A DNA stretch of 38,247 nt from Anaerolineae bacterium (GTDB lineage: Bacteria > Chloroflexota > Anaerolineae > Aggregatilineales > Phototrophicaceae), in assembly GCA_022843385.1 (NCBI GenBank), contig JALHNT010000066.1, positions 1 through 38,247 of the forward strand. Reading direction: 5' to 3'. The translations under genes and the position numbers were made by a program. Shown here piece after piece: positions 29,901 through 37,050 of this stretch. Below the pieces are notes generated by a model. The model saw only the letters and a list, made by a program, of their open reading frames with translations. It ran no database searches and had not been told where the DNA came from. Position 1 is the stretch's first letter. Every line of letters starts with the position of its first letter.

Positions 29901-30329
29901 GCGGAAGAAGAAGTAGTTGATGTGCTTCAGTTCGCTGTCGTTGGCGTCGAACAGGCTGTGCGGCTGGCGGCTGCCCCAGATGGTGCGGGTGGCGTCCTGG
30001 TCAGGGTCGGCCAAGCGCAGCGCCATCGCTTTGATGGCCTCGTCGCGCGCGTAGTCCTGGTGCAGCACCGGGATGATGCGCTTGCCCAGTTGGCGGGCGA
30101 CTTCGATCTCCATCTGACAGATGGGCGAGGCCATGCTGTTGGGCGAGAGGATGACGACGAAGTTGTTGCCTTTGGCGATGCCCTTTTTAATCTCGTCCCA
30201 CCACGCCTGCGACGGCGGGATGGACTCCCAATCAATCCAGACATCCTGTTGCTGGGCGTTGAGGGCGTCGCGCAGCCGCCCCACGAAGTCTTTATCCTGG
30301 CGTGAATAGGAGATGAATACGTCGGACAT
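26910..30329 (-). CDS. TIR domain-transmembrane-WD40 repeat protein
   Basis: The 1139-residue protein has an N-terminal TIR domain (residues 2-~140): DVFISYSRQDKDFV, WIDWESIPPS and the SPICQME segment, whose Glu74 matches the catalytic Glu of NAD-cleaving TIR domains. One membrane helix lies at ~236-262 (IVGTLVAVVAILFAIAAF), then an Ala-rich, probably coiled-coil part to ~380. Residues 426-1105 hold 17 WD40-type repeats of about 40 residues with consensus VLEGHTxxVNGALELSDGR and ILSWSxDxTLRLW, and a short tail ending TCPQ. Bacterial TIR-WD40 proteins are candidate defence or cell-suicide sensors: the repeats recognise a ligand and the TIR part acts on NAD. That function is inferred. The ATG at 30329 has GGAG 8 nt upstream. 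The gene is divergent from the sugar cluster. Confidence 0.93.
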   Translation of the reverse strand: MSDVFISYSRQDKDFVGRLRDALNAQQQDVWIDWESIPPSQAWWDEIKKGIAKGNNFVVILSPNSMASPICQMEIEVARQLGKRIIPVLHQDYARDEAIKAMALRLADPDQDATRTIWGSRQPHSLFDANDSELKHINYFFFRAADDFASRFDALFTIIRTDYAHKEQHTTLELRAAEWDRRGRDASFLLLDTELAQAQTWLAASADKQPPPTDLQQAYIQASDRRTRQLRAIRRASIVGTLVAVVAILFAIAAFLTGLQSTESANAANTQVAIANATLTPVPVTLDAANTQVADAAAEVATSRADATYAAAILREVVDSSNQQLDLAATERAAAEQAAGDANTRVAVVIPTLTTVAEQIAVGEEQLRVVESQRLASYSERLFELPNGNDETASLLAIRALRTANTQQARDVLQVSLDRPNYGLAVLEGHTETLMGALELSDGRLLSWSQDTTLRLWSSDGQVLAVLQGHTEEVNGALELSDGRILSWSDDATLRLWSSEGQALDVLEGHAERVNGALELSDGRILSWSFDGTLRLWSSDGQALAVLQGHTQRILRALELSDGRILSWSFDGTLRLWSSDGQALTVLEGHTDSVWGALELSDGRILSWSEDGTLRLRSSEGQALDVLEGHSEWVDGALELSDGRILSWSDDATLRLWSSEGQALDVLEGNTERVNGALVLSDGRILSWSDDATLRLWSSEGQALDVLEGHSERVNGALVLSDGRILSWSADGTLRLWSSEGQALDVLEGNTERVNGALELVNGRILSWSWDTNILKLWSGDGQALTVVEGHTDRVWGALELSDGRILSWSFDGTLRLWSSDGQAPAVLQGHTERLWGALELSDGRILSWSADNSLRFWGSEGQSLAVLEGHTDEVNGALELSDGRFLSWSADNSLRFWGSEGQSLAVLEGHTDEVNGALELSDGRILSWSFDNTLRLWSGNGEALTVLKGHVFSVWGALELSDGRILSWSFDNTLRLWSGNGEALKGMGHANDVHGALELSDGRILSWSGDGTLRLWNSQGQPLVALEGHTNGVRGALELSDGRLLSWSEDSTLRLWKNDGQPLAVLEGHTQAVRVAGELSDGRILSWSEDETLRLWYVNDEAFLAAACARVFRDFTPEERQQFNLPDDEPTCPQFAGT
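27015..29054 (-). repeat. 17 tandem 120-bp coding repeats (WD40)
   Basis: Seventeen in-frame units of 120 bp (one of 123, one of 117) are highly alike at DNA level, beyond what protein constraint needs. For example, 27581-27674 is identical to 27701-27794, and about 27378-27462 to 27498-27582. Differences concentrate in the few codons after the Gly-His pair and in one position of the SWSxD motif. This points to recent expansion and exchange among units. Confidence 0.9.
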
Positions 30330-30413
30330 GCCCCAACTCCGCTGTCATCCGGGTGTTTGTGAGTAATGATACACTGAATTCGGGAAATGAGCCGCGCTCC
30401 CTCTTCACAGGCA

Positions 30414-30484
30414 ACCTCACCCCCCAGCCCCCTCTCCAATGGGTTGGAGAGGGGGAGTCGAACGCAGCGAGACGGGGGTGAGGT
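30414..30484. repeat. 71-bp palindromic intergenic element
   Basis: Outer arms ACCTCACCCCC and GGGGGTGAGGT enclose an inner perfect stem, CCCCCTCTCC (30428-30437) with GGAGAGGGGG (30446-30455). The element lies between the divergent TIR-WD40 and sugar genes. Elements of this wording are, as far as I know, common dispersed palindromes in Chloroflexota and other bacteria. It could form a cruciform or an RNA hairpin. Confidence 0.75.
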
Positions 30485-30598
30485 CAATTCCCCCACCCCC
30501 GACTTTTGGCGCGCGGGCCGCAGGTATGGTATCCTCAAAGGTGCGGACATTTAGACATTAGGATATATCCGAACCCCTTTATTCAGGAGCAACCCCTT

Positions 30599-31792
30599 AT
30601 GCATAAGATTACGATGCTCGGCACCGGACTGATCGGCATGTTCTACACCATGACGCTGCACGGGCTGCGCAGCCGCGACCAGGTGCAGGTGGTGTATTCG
30701 CGCTCGGCGGAACGGGCGGCCAAGTTCGCCGGCGACTGGAACATCCCGCGCTGGACAACCGATATGGCAGCGGCCATCCATGACCCGGAGACCGATGTGG
30801 TGGTGATCGGCCTGCCCAACAACCTGCATGAAGAGGCGGTGACCCTGGCCGCCAAAGCCGGGAAAGCCATCCTCTGCACCAAGCCGCTGGCGCGCACCGC
30901 CGACGAAGCGCTGCGCATCCTGAAGATCGTCGAGGAAGCCGGGGTGTTTCACGGCTACCTGGAAGACCTGGTCTACACCCCCAAGACGCTCAAGGCCATC
31001 AAATCGACGCAGAACGGGGCGCTGGGCAAGGTGCTGTGGGCACGCTCACGCGAGACACATCCGGGGCCGCACAGCGATTGGTTCTGGGATAAGGAGCAGT
31101 CGGGCGGTGGGGCGATCATCGACCTGGGCTGTCACTGCATCGAGATCAGCCGCAGCTTCATCGGCAAGCGCGTTAAGCCGCTGGAGGTGATGTGCTGGGC
31201 CGATACCCAGGTGCATCCGATTGAGGCGGAAGACAGCGCGGTGGGGTTGGTGCGTTATGCCAACGGCGCGGTGGGACAGTTCGAGGTGAGCTGGACGTTC
31301 CGCGGCGGCATGGATCTGCGCGATGAGGTCTCCGGCACCGAAGGCACCATCTGGCTGAATCACTGGCTGCGCACCGGCTTCGACATGTTCACCTCGGTGG
31401 GCGAAGGCGGGTATGTGGCGGAGAAGGCCGAGGGCAGCACCGGCTGGATTTTCCCGGTGGGTGACGAAAGCGGCTCGCTCGGTTACTTCGAGATGTTCGC
31501 CGACATGCTCAACGCGCTGGATAAAGGGCAGAAGCCGGTCGAGGATTTCTACGACGGCTACGTCGTCAACGCCATCATGGACGCGGCGTATCGCTCGGCG
31601 CAGAGCAAGCGCTGGGAGCCGGTGAATCTGGCGGTGTGGCGTGGCGATGCGGAAGCCGATGCCAGCGGTGTGCTGCGCGAATACGATGCCCAGCATTATC
31701 TGATTAAGGAAGAGAAGATGCCGGATGGACAGACCAAGCTGATCCTGAAGGACAAGGCCAGCGGCAAGGTCATCCAGAAGGTGGTCTCATGA
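30599..31792 (+). CDS. Gfo/Idh/MocA family NAD(P)-dependent oxidoreductase
   Basis: The 397-residue enzyme has an N-terminal Rossmann fold (MLGTGLIGMFY, then VVIGLPNNLHEE and the catalytic Lys in ILCTKPLAR) and a C-terminal sugar-binding domain with GGGAIIDLGCHCIEI, which carries the His/Asp pair typical of the family. These enzymes oxidise or reduce sugars, inositols and amino sugars at a ring hydroxyl. The frame is open from 30506, but I chose the ATG at 30599, with AGGAG 10 nt upstream and the Rossmann strand right after it. Its stop overlaps the ROK gene by four bases (ATGA), so they are coupled. With the downstream kinase and isomerase genes it points to catabolism of an unusual sugar. 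Confidence 0.92.
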   Translation: MHKITMLGTGLIGMFYTMTLHGLRSRDQVQVVYSRSAERAAKFAGDWNIPRWTTDMAAAIHDPETDVVVIGLPNNLHEEAVTLAAKAGKAILCTKPLARTADEALRILKIVEEAGVFHGYLEDLVYTPKTLKAIKSTQNGALGKVLWARSRETHPGPHSDWFWDKEQSGGGAIIDLGCHCIEISRSFIGKRVKPLEVMCWADTQVHPIEAEDSAVGLVRYANGAVGQFEVSWTFRGGMDLRDEVSGTEGTIWLNHWLRTGFDMFTSVGEGGYVAEKAEGSTGWIFPVGDESGSLGYFEMFADMLNALDKGQKPVEDFYDGYVVNAIMDAAYRSAQSKRWEPVNLAVWRGDAEADASGVLREYDAQHYLIKEEKMPDGQTKLILKDKASGKVIQKVVS

Positions 31793-32757
31793 CGGCGGTC
31801 ATCGGCATCGACCTGGGCGGCACCAAGATCGCCGGGGCGGTCTGGGATACCGAGGCGCAGGCGGTACAGGCACGTAAGACGGTGCCGACGCAGGGACATC
31901 TGGGGCCGGACGCGGTGCTGGAACGCATCGCCGATCTGGCTCGCGACCTGGCGGGGATGGTCGGGTTGACGACGATCCCTCCCATCGGGCTGGGGATTCC
32001 GGGGACGGTTGATCTGGTTGAAGGGCTGGTGATGCTGATCGCCAACCTGCCGGGCGAGTGGTATCGCAAGCCAGCGGCGGCCATCCTCAGCGGGCGGCTG
32101 AACACCTCGGTCTACCTGGTCAATGATGCGCGGGCGTTCACGCTGGCGGAAGCCACGATTGGCGCGGGGCGGGGCGCGGCCTCCTGCGTTGGCATCACGC
32201 TCGGCACCGGCATCGGCGGCGGCATCGCCATCAACGGGCGGCTGTATCTGGGCATCGATGGCTGTGCCGGTGAGGTCGGGCATCACAGCGTCGCGCTGGA
32301 TGGGCTGCCGGATGGCGCGGGCGTCCCCGGCACACTGGAGAGCTTCGCCAGCGGCCCGGCCATCGCCGCGATGGGCATGAAAGCGGTGGCGCAGGGCGTC
32401 ACCACCCGCATCGGCGAGCTGGTCGAATTTGATCTGAACAAGATCACGCCGGAAGTCATCGCCCGCGCCGCTGCGCTGGATGATGCGGTGGCGAAGCAAA
32501 TTCTGGATCGGGCTGGTTACTGCCTGGGCGTGGGCGTTGCCAACATCGTCACCATCCTGGCACCGGAACGGGTCATCATCGGCGGCGGGCTGACGCAGTT
32601 GGGCGACTGGATCATGAAGCCGATCCGCGAGGTGGTGCAGCAGCGGGTGCATACCGTGCCGCTGGACAAGCTGCAAATCGTGGTAGCGGCGCTGGGGGCG
32701 GATGCCGGGGTGATCGGCGCGGCGGTCTGGGCCAGCCAGCAGGGACCGTCGGCATGA
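31789..32757 (+). CDS. ROK family sugar kinase-like protein, zinc cysteines absent
   Basis: The 322-residue protein has the ROK plan: the phosphate-1 loop IGIDLGGTKIAGAV, the catalytic Asp in YLVNDARAF, the phosphate-2 region GITLGTGIGGGIAING and EVGHHS. Most ROK kinases next carry a CxCGxxGCxE zinc motif; here the equivalent segment reads LPDGAGVPGTLES with no cysteine, followed by the usual FASGPAIAAMG. Zinc binding therefore seems lost while the ATP and sugar residues remain. No DNA-binding domain is present, so it is a kinase-type rather than repressor-type member. It is translationally coupled to the oxidoreductase upstream. It probably phosphorylates a hexose or amino sugar; the substrate is not known. 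Confidence 0.9.
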   Translation: MTAVIGIDLGGTKIAGAVWDTEAQAVQARKTVPTQGHLGPDAVLERIADLARDLAGMVGLTTIPPIGLGIPGTVDLVEGLVMLIANLPGEWYRKPAAAILSGRLNTSVYLVNDARAFTLAEATIGAGRGAASCVGITLGTGIGGGIAINGRLYLGIDGCAGEVGHHSVALDGLPDGAGVPGTLESFASGPAIAAMGMKAVAQGVTTRIGELVEFDLNKITPEVIARAAALDDAVAKQILDRAGYCLGVGVANIVTILAPERVIIGGGLTQLGDWIMKPIREVVQQRVHTVPLDKLQIVVAALGADAGVIGAAVWASQQGPSA

Positions 32758-32775
32758 GACGAGGAAGGGAATAAC

Positions 32776-34101
32776 ATGCCCGTCTACACACAGGAATTAC
32801 CGCTGCTGGCCGAGGCGCAGGTGGTGGTGCTGGGGTCTGGCAGTGCCGGTTCGACAGCGGCCATCGCTGCGGCGCGGGCGGGAGCGGATACGCTGCTGGT
32901 CGAACGCTACGGCTTTCTGGGCGGCACCTCGACCATGGTGCTGGATACGTTTTATGGCTTCTACACGCCGGGCAATGAAGCGGCGCGGGTGGTGGCCGGC
33001 ATCCCCTGGGAGATCGTCGAGCGGTTGTATGCCTATGACATGGTGATCGAGCGCCCCAGCAGTTACGGCGCGGGGCAGGCCGTGACCTATGATCCGACCA
33101 CGCTCAAGGTCGTCTGGGAACAGACGGCGCTGGAAGCCGGAGCGCGGCTGCTGCTGCACACTTTCTGTGTCGATGTCCTGCGCGAGGGAGACCGGATCAC
33201 CGGGCTGGTGGTCGCCAGCAAGCGCGGCCTGGGATTGATCCGGGGGCAGGTGTTCGTCGATGCCTCCGGCGATGCTGACCTGGTGTTCCGGGGCGGCGCA
33301 CCCTTCGAGGCGGCTGGCAGCGATGGACAGCCGGCTCAGTCATTGACCACCACTTTCCGGTTGGGCGGAGTCGATGCCGAACGAGCCCAAGCCGTCAAAC
33401 GCGATGAGATGGTCAGCCGCATGAAGGCCGCCAATCTCTCCGGCGAGTATCGCCTGCCGCGTGAAGAAGGCAGCGTCCACCGCATGCCGATGGCCGATGT
33501 GGTGGCGACCAACATGACGCGGGTGGCTTATGTCGATGGCACCGATCCACTGGAGCTGACGAAGGCCGAAGTTGAAGGACGGCGGCAGGCGCTGGAATAC
33601 ACCCGCTTCCTGCGCCAGCAGATCCCCGGCTATGAGCAGGCCTATCTGATGAACTTCAGCACCCAGATCGGCATCCGTGAGACGCGGCGCATCTGGGGCG
33701 AGTACCGGCTGACACGCGATGATGTGTTAAGCGCGCGCAAATTCCCCGACGCGGTTGCCCAGTGCGGCGCGCCGATTGAAGATCACCACGCCGGGAATAG
33801 CACCCGCTGGGAGTATGTGCCGGAGGGCGGCACTTACGACATCCCCTACCGGGCGCTGCTGCCGCAGGGGGTGGATAATCTGCTGGTGGCTGGGCGCTGC
33901 CTCTCAGCCGATCATGACGCCCATGCCTCGGTGCGCAGCATGGGGCAGTGCATGGCGATGGGACAGGCGGCGGGGACAGCGGCAGCCCTGGCGGCGCGGG
34001 CTAGTCGCTCGCCGCGCCAACTGGCAATCGACACTTTACAGGAACAACTGCGGTCCGATGGTGCGCTTTTCTCCGGCGCGACTGTCGCCGCTGCCCGATG
34101 A
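32776..34101 (+). CDS. FAD-dependent oxidoreductase (FAD_oxidored type)
   Basis: The 441-residue protein begins with a dinucleotide-binding fold (VVVLGSGSAGSTAAIAAARA, then TLLVERYGFLGG) and ends with the second FAD contact (NLLVAGRCLSADHDAHASVR, then MGQAAGTAAALAAR). This layout fits the FAD-dependent oxidoreductase family often found in sugar and aromatic catabolic clusters and related to fumarate-reductase-like flavoproteins. It has no signal peptide and is cytosolic. It lies 18 nt after the ROK gene with GGAAGGG as ribosome site, and so is part of the operon. The reaction is probably oxidation of a sugar-derived intermediate, which is inferred from the neighbours. Confidence 0.9.
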   Translation: MPVYTQELPLLAEAQVVVLGSGSAGSTAAIAAARAGADTLLVERYGFLGGTSTMVLDTFYGFYTPGNEAARVVAGIPWEIVERLYAYDMVIERPSSYGAGQAVTYDPTTLKVVWEQTALEAGARLLLHTFCVDVLREGDRITGLVVASKRGLGLIRGQVFVDASGDADLVFRGGAPFEAAGSDGQPAQSLTTTFRLGGVDAERAQAVKRDEMVSRMKAANLSGEYRLPREEGSVHRMPMADVVATNMTRVAYVDGTDPLELTKAEVEGRRQALEYTRFLRQQIPGYEQAYLMNFSTQIGIRETRRIWGEYRLTRDDVLSARKFPDAVAQCGAPIEDHHAGNSTRWEYVPEGGTYDIPYRALLPQGVDNLLVAGRCLSADHDAHASVRSMGQCMAMGQAAGTAAALAARASRSPRQLAIDTLQEQLRSDGALFSGATVAAAR

Positions 34102-34205
34102 TCGGACGAGTTGAAAAACGCTGGTGCGGGATCAGGGCATCGACCCAACACCTACGCGGTTCGATGAAGGAAATGACTGACAGGCAAGAGTGCTGGGAGG
34201 CTGTT

Positions 34206-34793
34206 ATGCCAGTCGCTGTAGAGATGGAACCTTATCTTAAAGAGGCAATATGTCGGACGCTTGGAATAAGGCGGTTACAAGCTGGGTGGCACGAAGAAAA
34301 AGAAGAGCAAGGTTCCTATAGAAAAATCTACTGGATCGACTATCTGTGGGTGGCAACCATTGACGGTTATTGGTGGCGAAATGTAACACTGGGTGTGATT
34401 GCCACCAGTCCGGAGAAACGTAATCCTAAGATTCTATCTTATATGGGCTTTATTGTTCTGAATTTACACGAGGGTGAAACTGAGGTCATTCACCCCTTAG
34501 AGCCTATCCCATTGGGTGATTTTTCTGACCCAATTGCCGGTCACTTGCATCACATCGATTTGTTGCCCGACACCCGTAATGGGGCGGCAACCGGGCAATC
34601 AATTGCAACCTATCGTATTGACACCTATCGTGAGTGTGCTGAGGGGCGTCTTCATTTTGACATGGGTGAACTGCCAGCCGATGAAAATGGATGGGCTATT
34701 TGGGACAAGCTCATGGATCTGTGTTTGCAATTTACTCACCTGAAGGGGGATCCGGTTATCCTCGATCTTGTGAAGAGCCGAAGAATCCGATAG
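34206..34793 (+). CDS. Hypothetical protein of lower GC content in the sugar cluster
   Basis: I do not recognise this protein. From the ATG at 34206 (GGGAGG 5 nt upstream) it has 195 residues; in-frame starts also exist at 34098 (overlapping the previous stop), 34164 and 34176, and the residues between 34176 and 34206 look protein-like, so the start is open. It is soluble, rich in aromatic residues (KIYWIDYLWVATIDGYWWRN) and contains a beta-rich region followed by HPLEPIPLGDFSDP. The base composition is visibly more AT-rich than that of the genes on both sides, and it interrupts an otherwise close-packed catabolic operon. That suggests a later insertion. There are no mobile-element ends that I can see. 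Confidence 0.7.
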   Translation: MPVAVEMEPYLKEAICRTLGIRRLQAGWHEEKEEQGSYRKIYWIDYLWVATIDGYWWRNVTLGVIATSPEKRNPKILSYMGFIVLNLHEGETEVIHPLEPIPLGDFSDPIAGHLHHIDLLPDTRNGAATGQSIATYRIDTYRECAEGRLHFDMGELPADENGWAIWDKLMDLCLQFTHLKGDPVILDLVKSRRIR

Positions 34794-34919
34794 CCACAAT
34801 ATTCAGAAGGGTGGACGCCCCGTTCAGCGTCTATAGATGGCGTACATCCGTGATGCGATCTGATCTGAACCAACAACTATCAACTAAGAACGAACTACTA
34901 CACCAACTCAAGGAGCAAC

Positions 34920-35705
34920 ATGATGAATTCGCAGCAAACCGCGCTGGCCTATATGGATGCAGCGCAGCAGATCGCCGACAAGGTGCGTGCCACCCAGATG
35001 GACAAGATCGAGGCGGCGGCCCAGCTTTGTGCCGAGAGCATCCTCCAGCATGGACTGGTGCATCTGTTTGGCACCGGACATTCGCGCATCCCGGTGGAGG
35101 AAATCTTCCCCCGGCATGGCAGCTTCCCCGGCTTTCACCCGATCATTGACCTGTCGCTGACGTTCCACACCCAGGTGGTCGGGGCGAACGGTCAGCGGCA
35201 GGCGATGCTGATCGAGAAAATGGAAGGGCTGGGCGAGGCCATCCTGCGTAACTTCGTCTTTCGCAGCTATGACACCTTCCTGATCTTCTCCAACAGCGGC
35301 GTCAACAACGTCATCATGGAGGTGGCGCTGGGGGCGAAGGAACGTGGCATGAAGGTCATCAGCGTGGTGTCGATGGATCACTGTCTGGCGACCTCGCCCC
35401 GGCACAAGAGCGGGCTGCGGCTGCCGGATGTCTCTGACATCACGCTGGATAACTGCACACCGTCGGGCGACGCGCTGGTGCAGGTCGAGGGACTGGAGTA
35501 TCCGGTTGGCCCTGGCTCGACCATCGGCTATACGCTGATTGTCAACGCGCTCAAGGTGGCAGTGGCGCAGAAGCTGACCGAAGCCGGGCAGCCGCCGCTG
35601 GTGCTGACCAGCAGTGTGCTGATCGGTGGCGAGAAGTCCAACGATCTGTTCGAGCGCACTTACGACGACTTCCGCGACCGCATTAAGATTGTTTATGGTG
35701 GATGA
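34920..35705 (+). CDS. SIS-domain protein of the UPF0309 type
   Basis: The 261-residue protein is a sugar isomerase (SIS) domain: the phosphosugar loop LFGTGHSRIPVEE, IFSNSGVNNVIMEVALGA, VISVVSMDHC and a C-terminal helix-strand part. UPF0309 proteins are thought to act on phosphorylated amino sugars, and their genes often lie next to ROK-type kinases, as here. It would act on the product of the ROK kinase at 31789. The start is one of two adjacent ATGs; the second (34923) has the better spacing (7 nt) from AAGGAG. It is separated from the previous gene by 126 nt that hold nothing clear. Confidence 0.88.
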   Translation: MMNSQQTALAYMDAAQQIADKVRATQMDKIEAAAQLCAESILQHGLVHLFGTGHSRIPVEEIFPRHGSFPGFHPIIDLSLTFHTQVVGANGQRQAMLIEKMEGLGEAILRNFVFRSYDTFLIFSNSGVNNVIMEVALGAKERGMKVISVVSMDHCLATSPRHKSGLRLPDVSDITLDNCTPSGDALVQVEGLEYPVGPGSTIGYTLIVNALKVAVAQKLTEAGQPPLVLTSSVLIGGEKSNDLFERTYDDFRDRIKIVYGG

Positions 35706-35755
35706 AGGGTAAGACTGTTCCAGAAAACTTCTTGCCCATAGCTGCAGGTGTTCTC

Positions 35756-35786
35756 CCTTAGGGGCACACTCTCAGTGCCCCTAAGG
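35756..35786. terminator. Strong hairpin between convergent genes
   Basis: CCTTAGGGGCAC and its exact reverse complement form a 12-bp stem with a 7-nt loop, between the end of the SIS gene and the end of the convergent solute-binding protein gene. No long U-tract follows on either side, but position and strength support a bidirectional stop. Confidence 0.55.
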
Positions 35787-35852
35787 AAATAACGGATTGA
35801 TTATTCAACTGATCGTGCAGCGAAGCCGATCAGCCCCAAGTCTGATGATGCT

Positions 35853-36881
35853 TTAGAAGCCGTAGCCGGTGCGTTCCAGCAGGGCGATGGCCTGTTCCTG
35901 CAAATCACCGTACTCACTCAACGGCAGCGGATCAATGGTGAACTCACCGAAGGCGGCGATGATCTCGTTGACCGGCGCTTCAGCATTGACCGGATATTCG
36001 AAGTTACCGCCGGGGATGCCATCGACATCCGCCAACTGACCCTTATCGGCCTGGCTTAACCATTCGATCAGTGCGATGGCGTTATCCTTGTTGAGCGCGG
36101 CAGCCGTGACGCCCATGCCGGAGATGTTGCGATGCACCCCGCGCCCATCCTCACCCTGGTTGGCCCAGAACAGGCTGACCGGGAAGGCCGGGTCTTCACT
36201 GAGCTTGCGCCCCAGATAATACTGGTTGGTGATGCCCACGTCACAGCCGCCCGCCTGGATCGTCTCCAGGATGCGGGTGTCGCTGTCGATGAACTGGGGT
36301 TCGTTCGCTACCCAACCGGCCACCACCGCTTCGGCCTTGGCTTCGCCATCGGCGGCGATCAGGCTGGCGACCAGCGAGATGGTGTAGATGTGAGTCGCCG
36401 GGCGCAGGCACAGCCGGCCCTTCCACATCGGGTCGGCCAACTGTTCATAGGTCGAGAGTTCTTCCGGTTGAACCGTGGCCGGGTTGTACATGATGGTGCG
36501 GAAGCGCTGGCTGAGGGCGAACCAGCGATTTTCCGGGTCACGCAGGTCTTCCGGGATATTGGTTGTCAGCACCTCGGACTCGATGGGCTGGAGCAGTCCT
36601 TCTTCGGCAGCCAGATCGAGGCCGCCGGCGTCAATCGAGAAGAACACATCGGCCGGGGTTTGGGCACCTTCAGCCCGCAGCCGTTCCAGCAAGGATTGAA
36701 CCGACCCCTGTGATAAGCGCACCACGATGCCCGTCTCTTCAGTGAAGCGGGCGAACACCGCTTCCATCGCACCGTAATGCCGCGCCGAATACACATTGAC
36801 CACCGGCGTTTGTGCCAGCGCCGGGGCGATCCCCAGCAGCAGCACGCCGAGAAATGCAAAAACAATGGCCGATTTACGCAT
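35853..36881 (-). CDS. Iron(III)-type ABC transporter solute-binding protein
   Basis: The 342-residue protein has a signal peptide (SAIVFAFLGVLLLGIAPALA) and a periplasmic-binding fold of the ferric-ion cluster (FutA/FbpA-like). Ligand candidates are the Tyr in VNVYSARHYGAM and the twin Tyr in GITNQYYLGRK, the usual iron-coordinating positions, and DVFFSIDAGGLDLAAEEG matches the family core. It would bind Fe3+ outside the cytoplasmic membrane and deliver it to an ABC permease. The permease and ATPase genes are not next to it, so it is an orphan here. No Cys follows the signal, so it is not an obvious lipoprotein. The ATG at 36881 has AAGGAG 5 nt upstream. Confidence 0.9.
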   Translation of the reverse strand: MRKSAIVFAFLGVLLLGIAPALAQTPVVNVYSARHYGAMEAVFARFTEETGIVVRLSQGSVQSLLERLRAEGAQTPADVFFSIDAGGLDLAAEEGLLQPIESEVLTTNIPEDLRDPENRWFALSQRFRTIMYNPATVQPEELSTYEQLADPMWKGRLCLRPATHIYTISLVASLIAADGEAKAEAVVAGWVANEPQFIDSDTRILETIQAGGCDVGITNQYYLGRKLSEDPAFPVSLFWANQGEDGRGVHRNISGMGVTAAALNKDNAIALIEWLSQADKGQLADVDGIPGGNFEYPVNAEAPVNEIIAAFGEFTIDPLPLSEYGDLQEQAIALLERTGYGF

Positions 36882-37050
36882 GATGTCTCCTTGAGTTGTG
36901 ATCAGACAGTCCCCATTGTGCCTGCAACCTGTGGGGAAATCTACCGAGGTGGTTCATTTGTGGATTGCCTGGGGGTGGGGGTGGTGTGTGCAACCGTTTG
37001 GGAAAAGAACTTAAGTGACAAAAATCACGAACATAAGCGTGGTTAACTTA

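Noticed and set aside
29232..30305. Gly-rich 357-codon plus-strand frame
   Set aside because: Antisense to the TIR and coiled-coil part of the TIR-WD40 gene; composition is typical of a GC-rich shadow frame.
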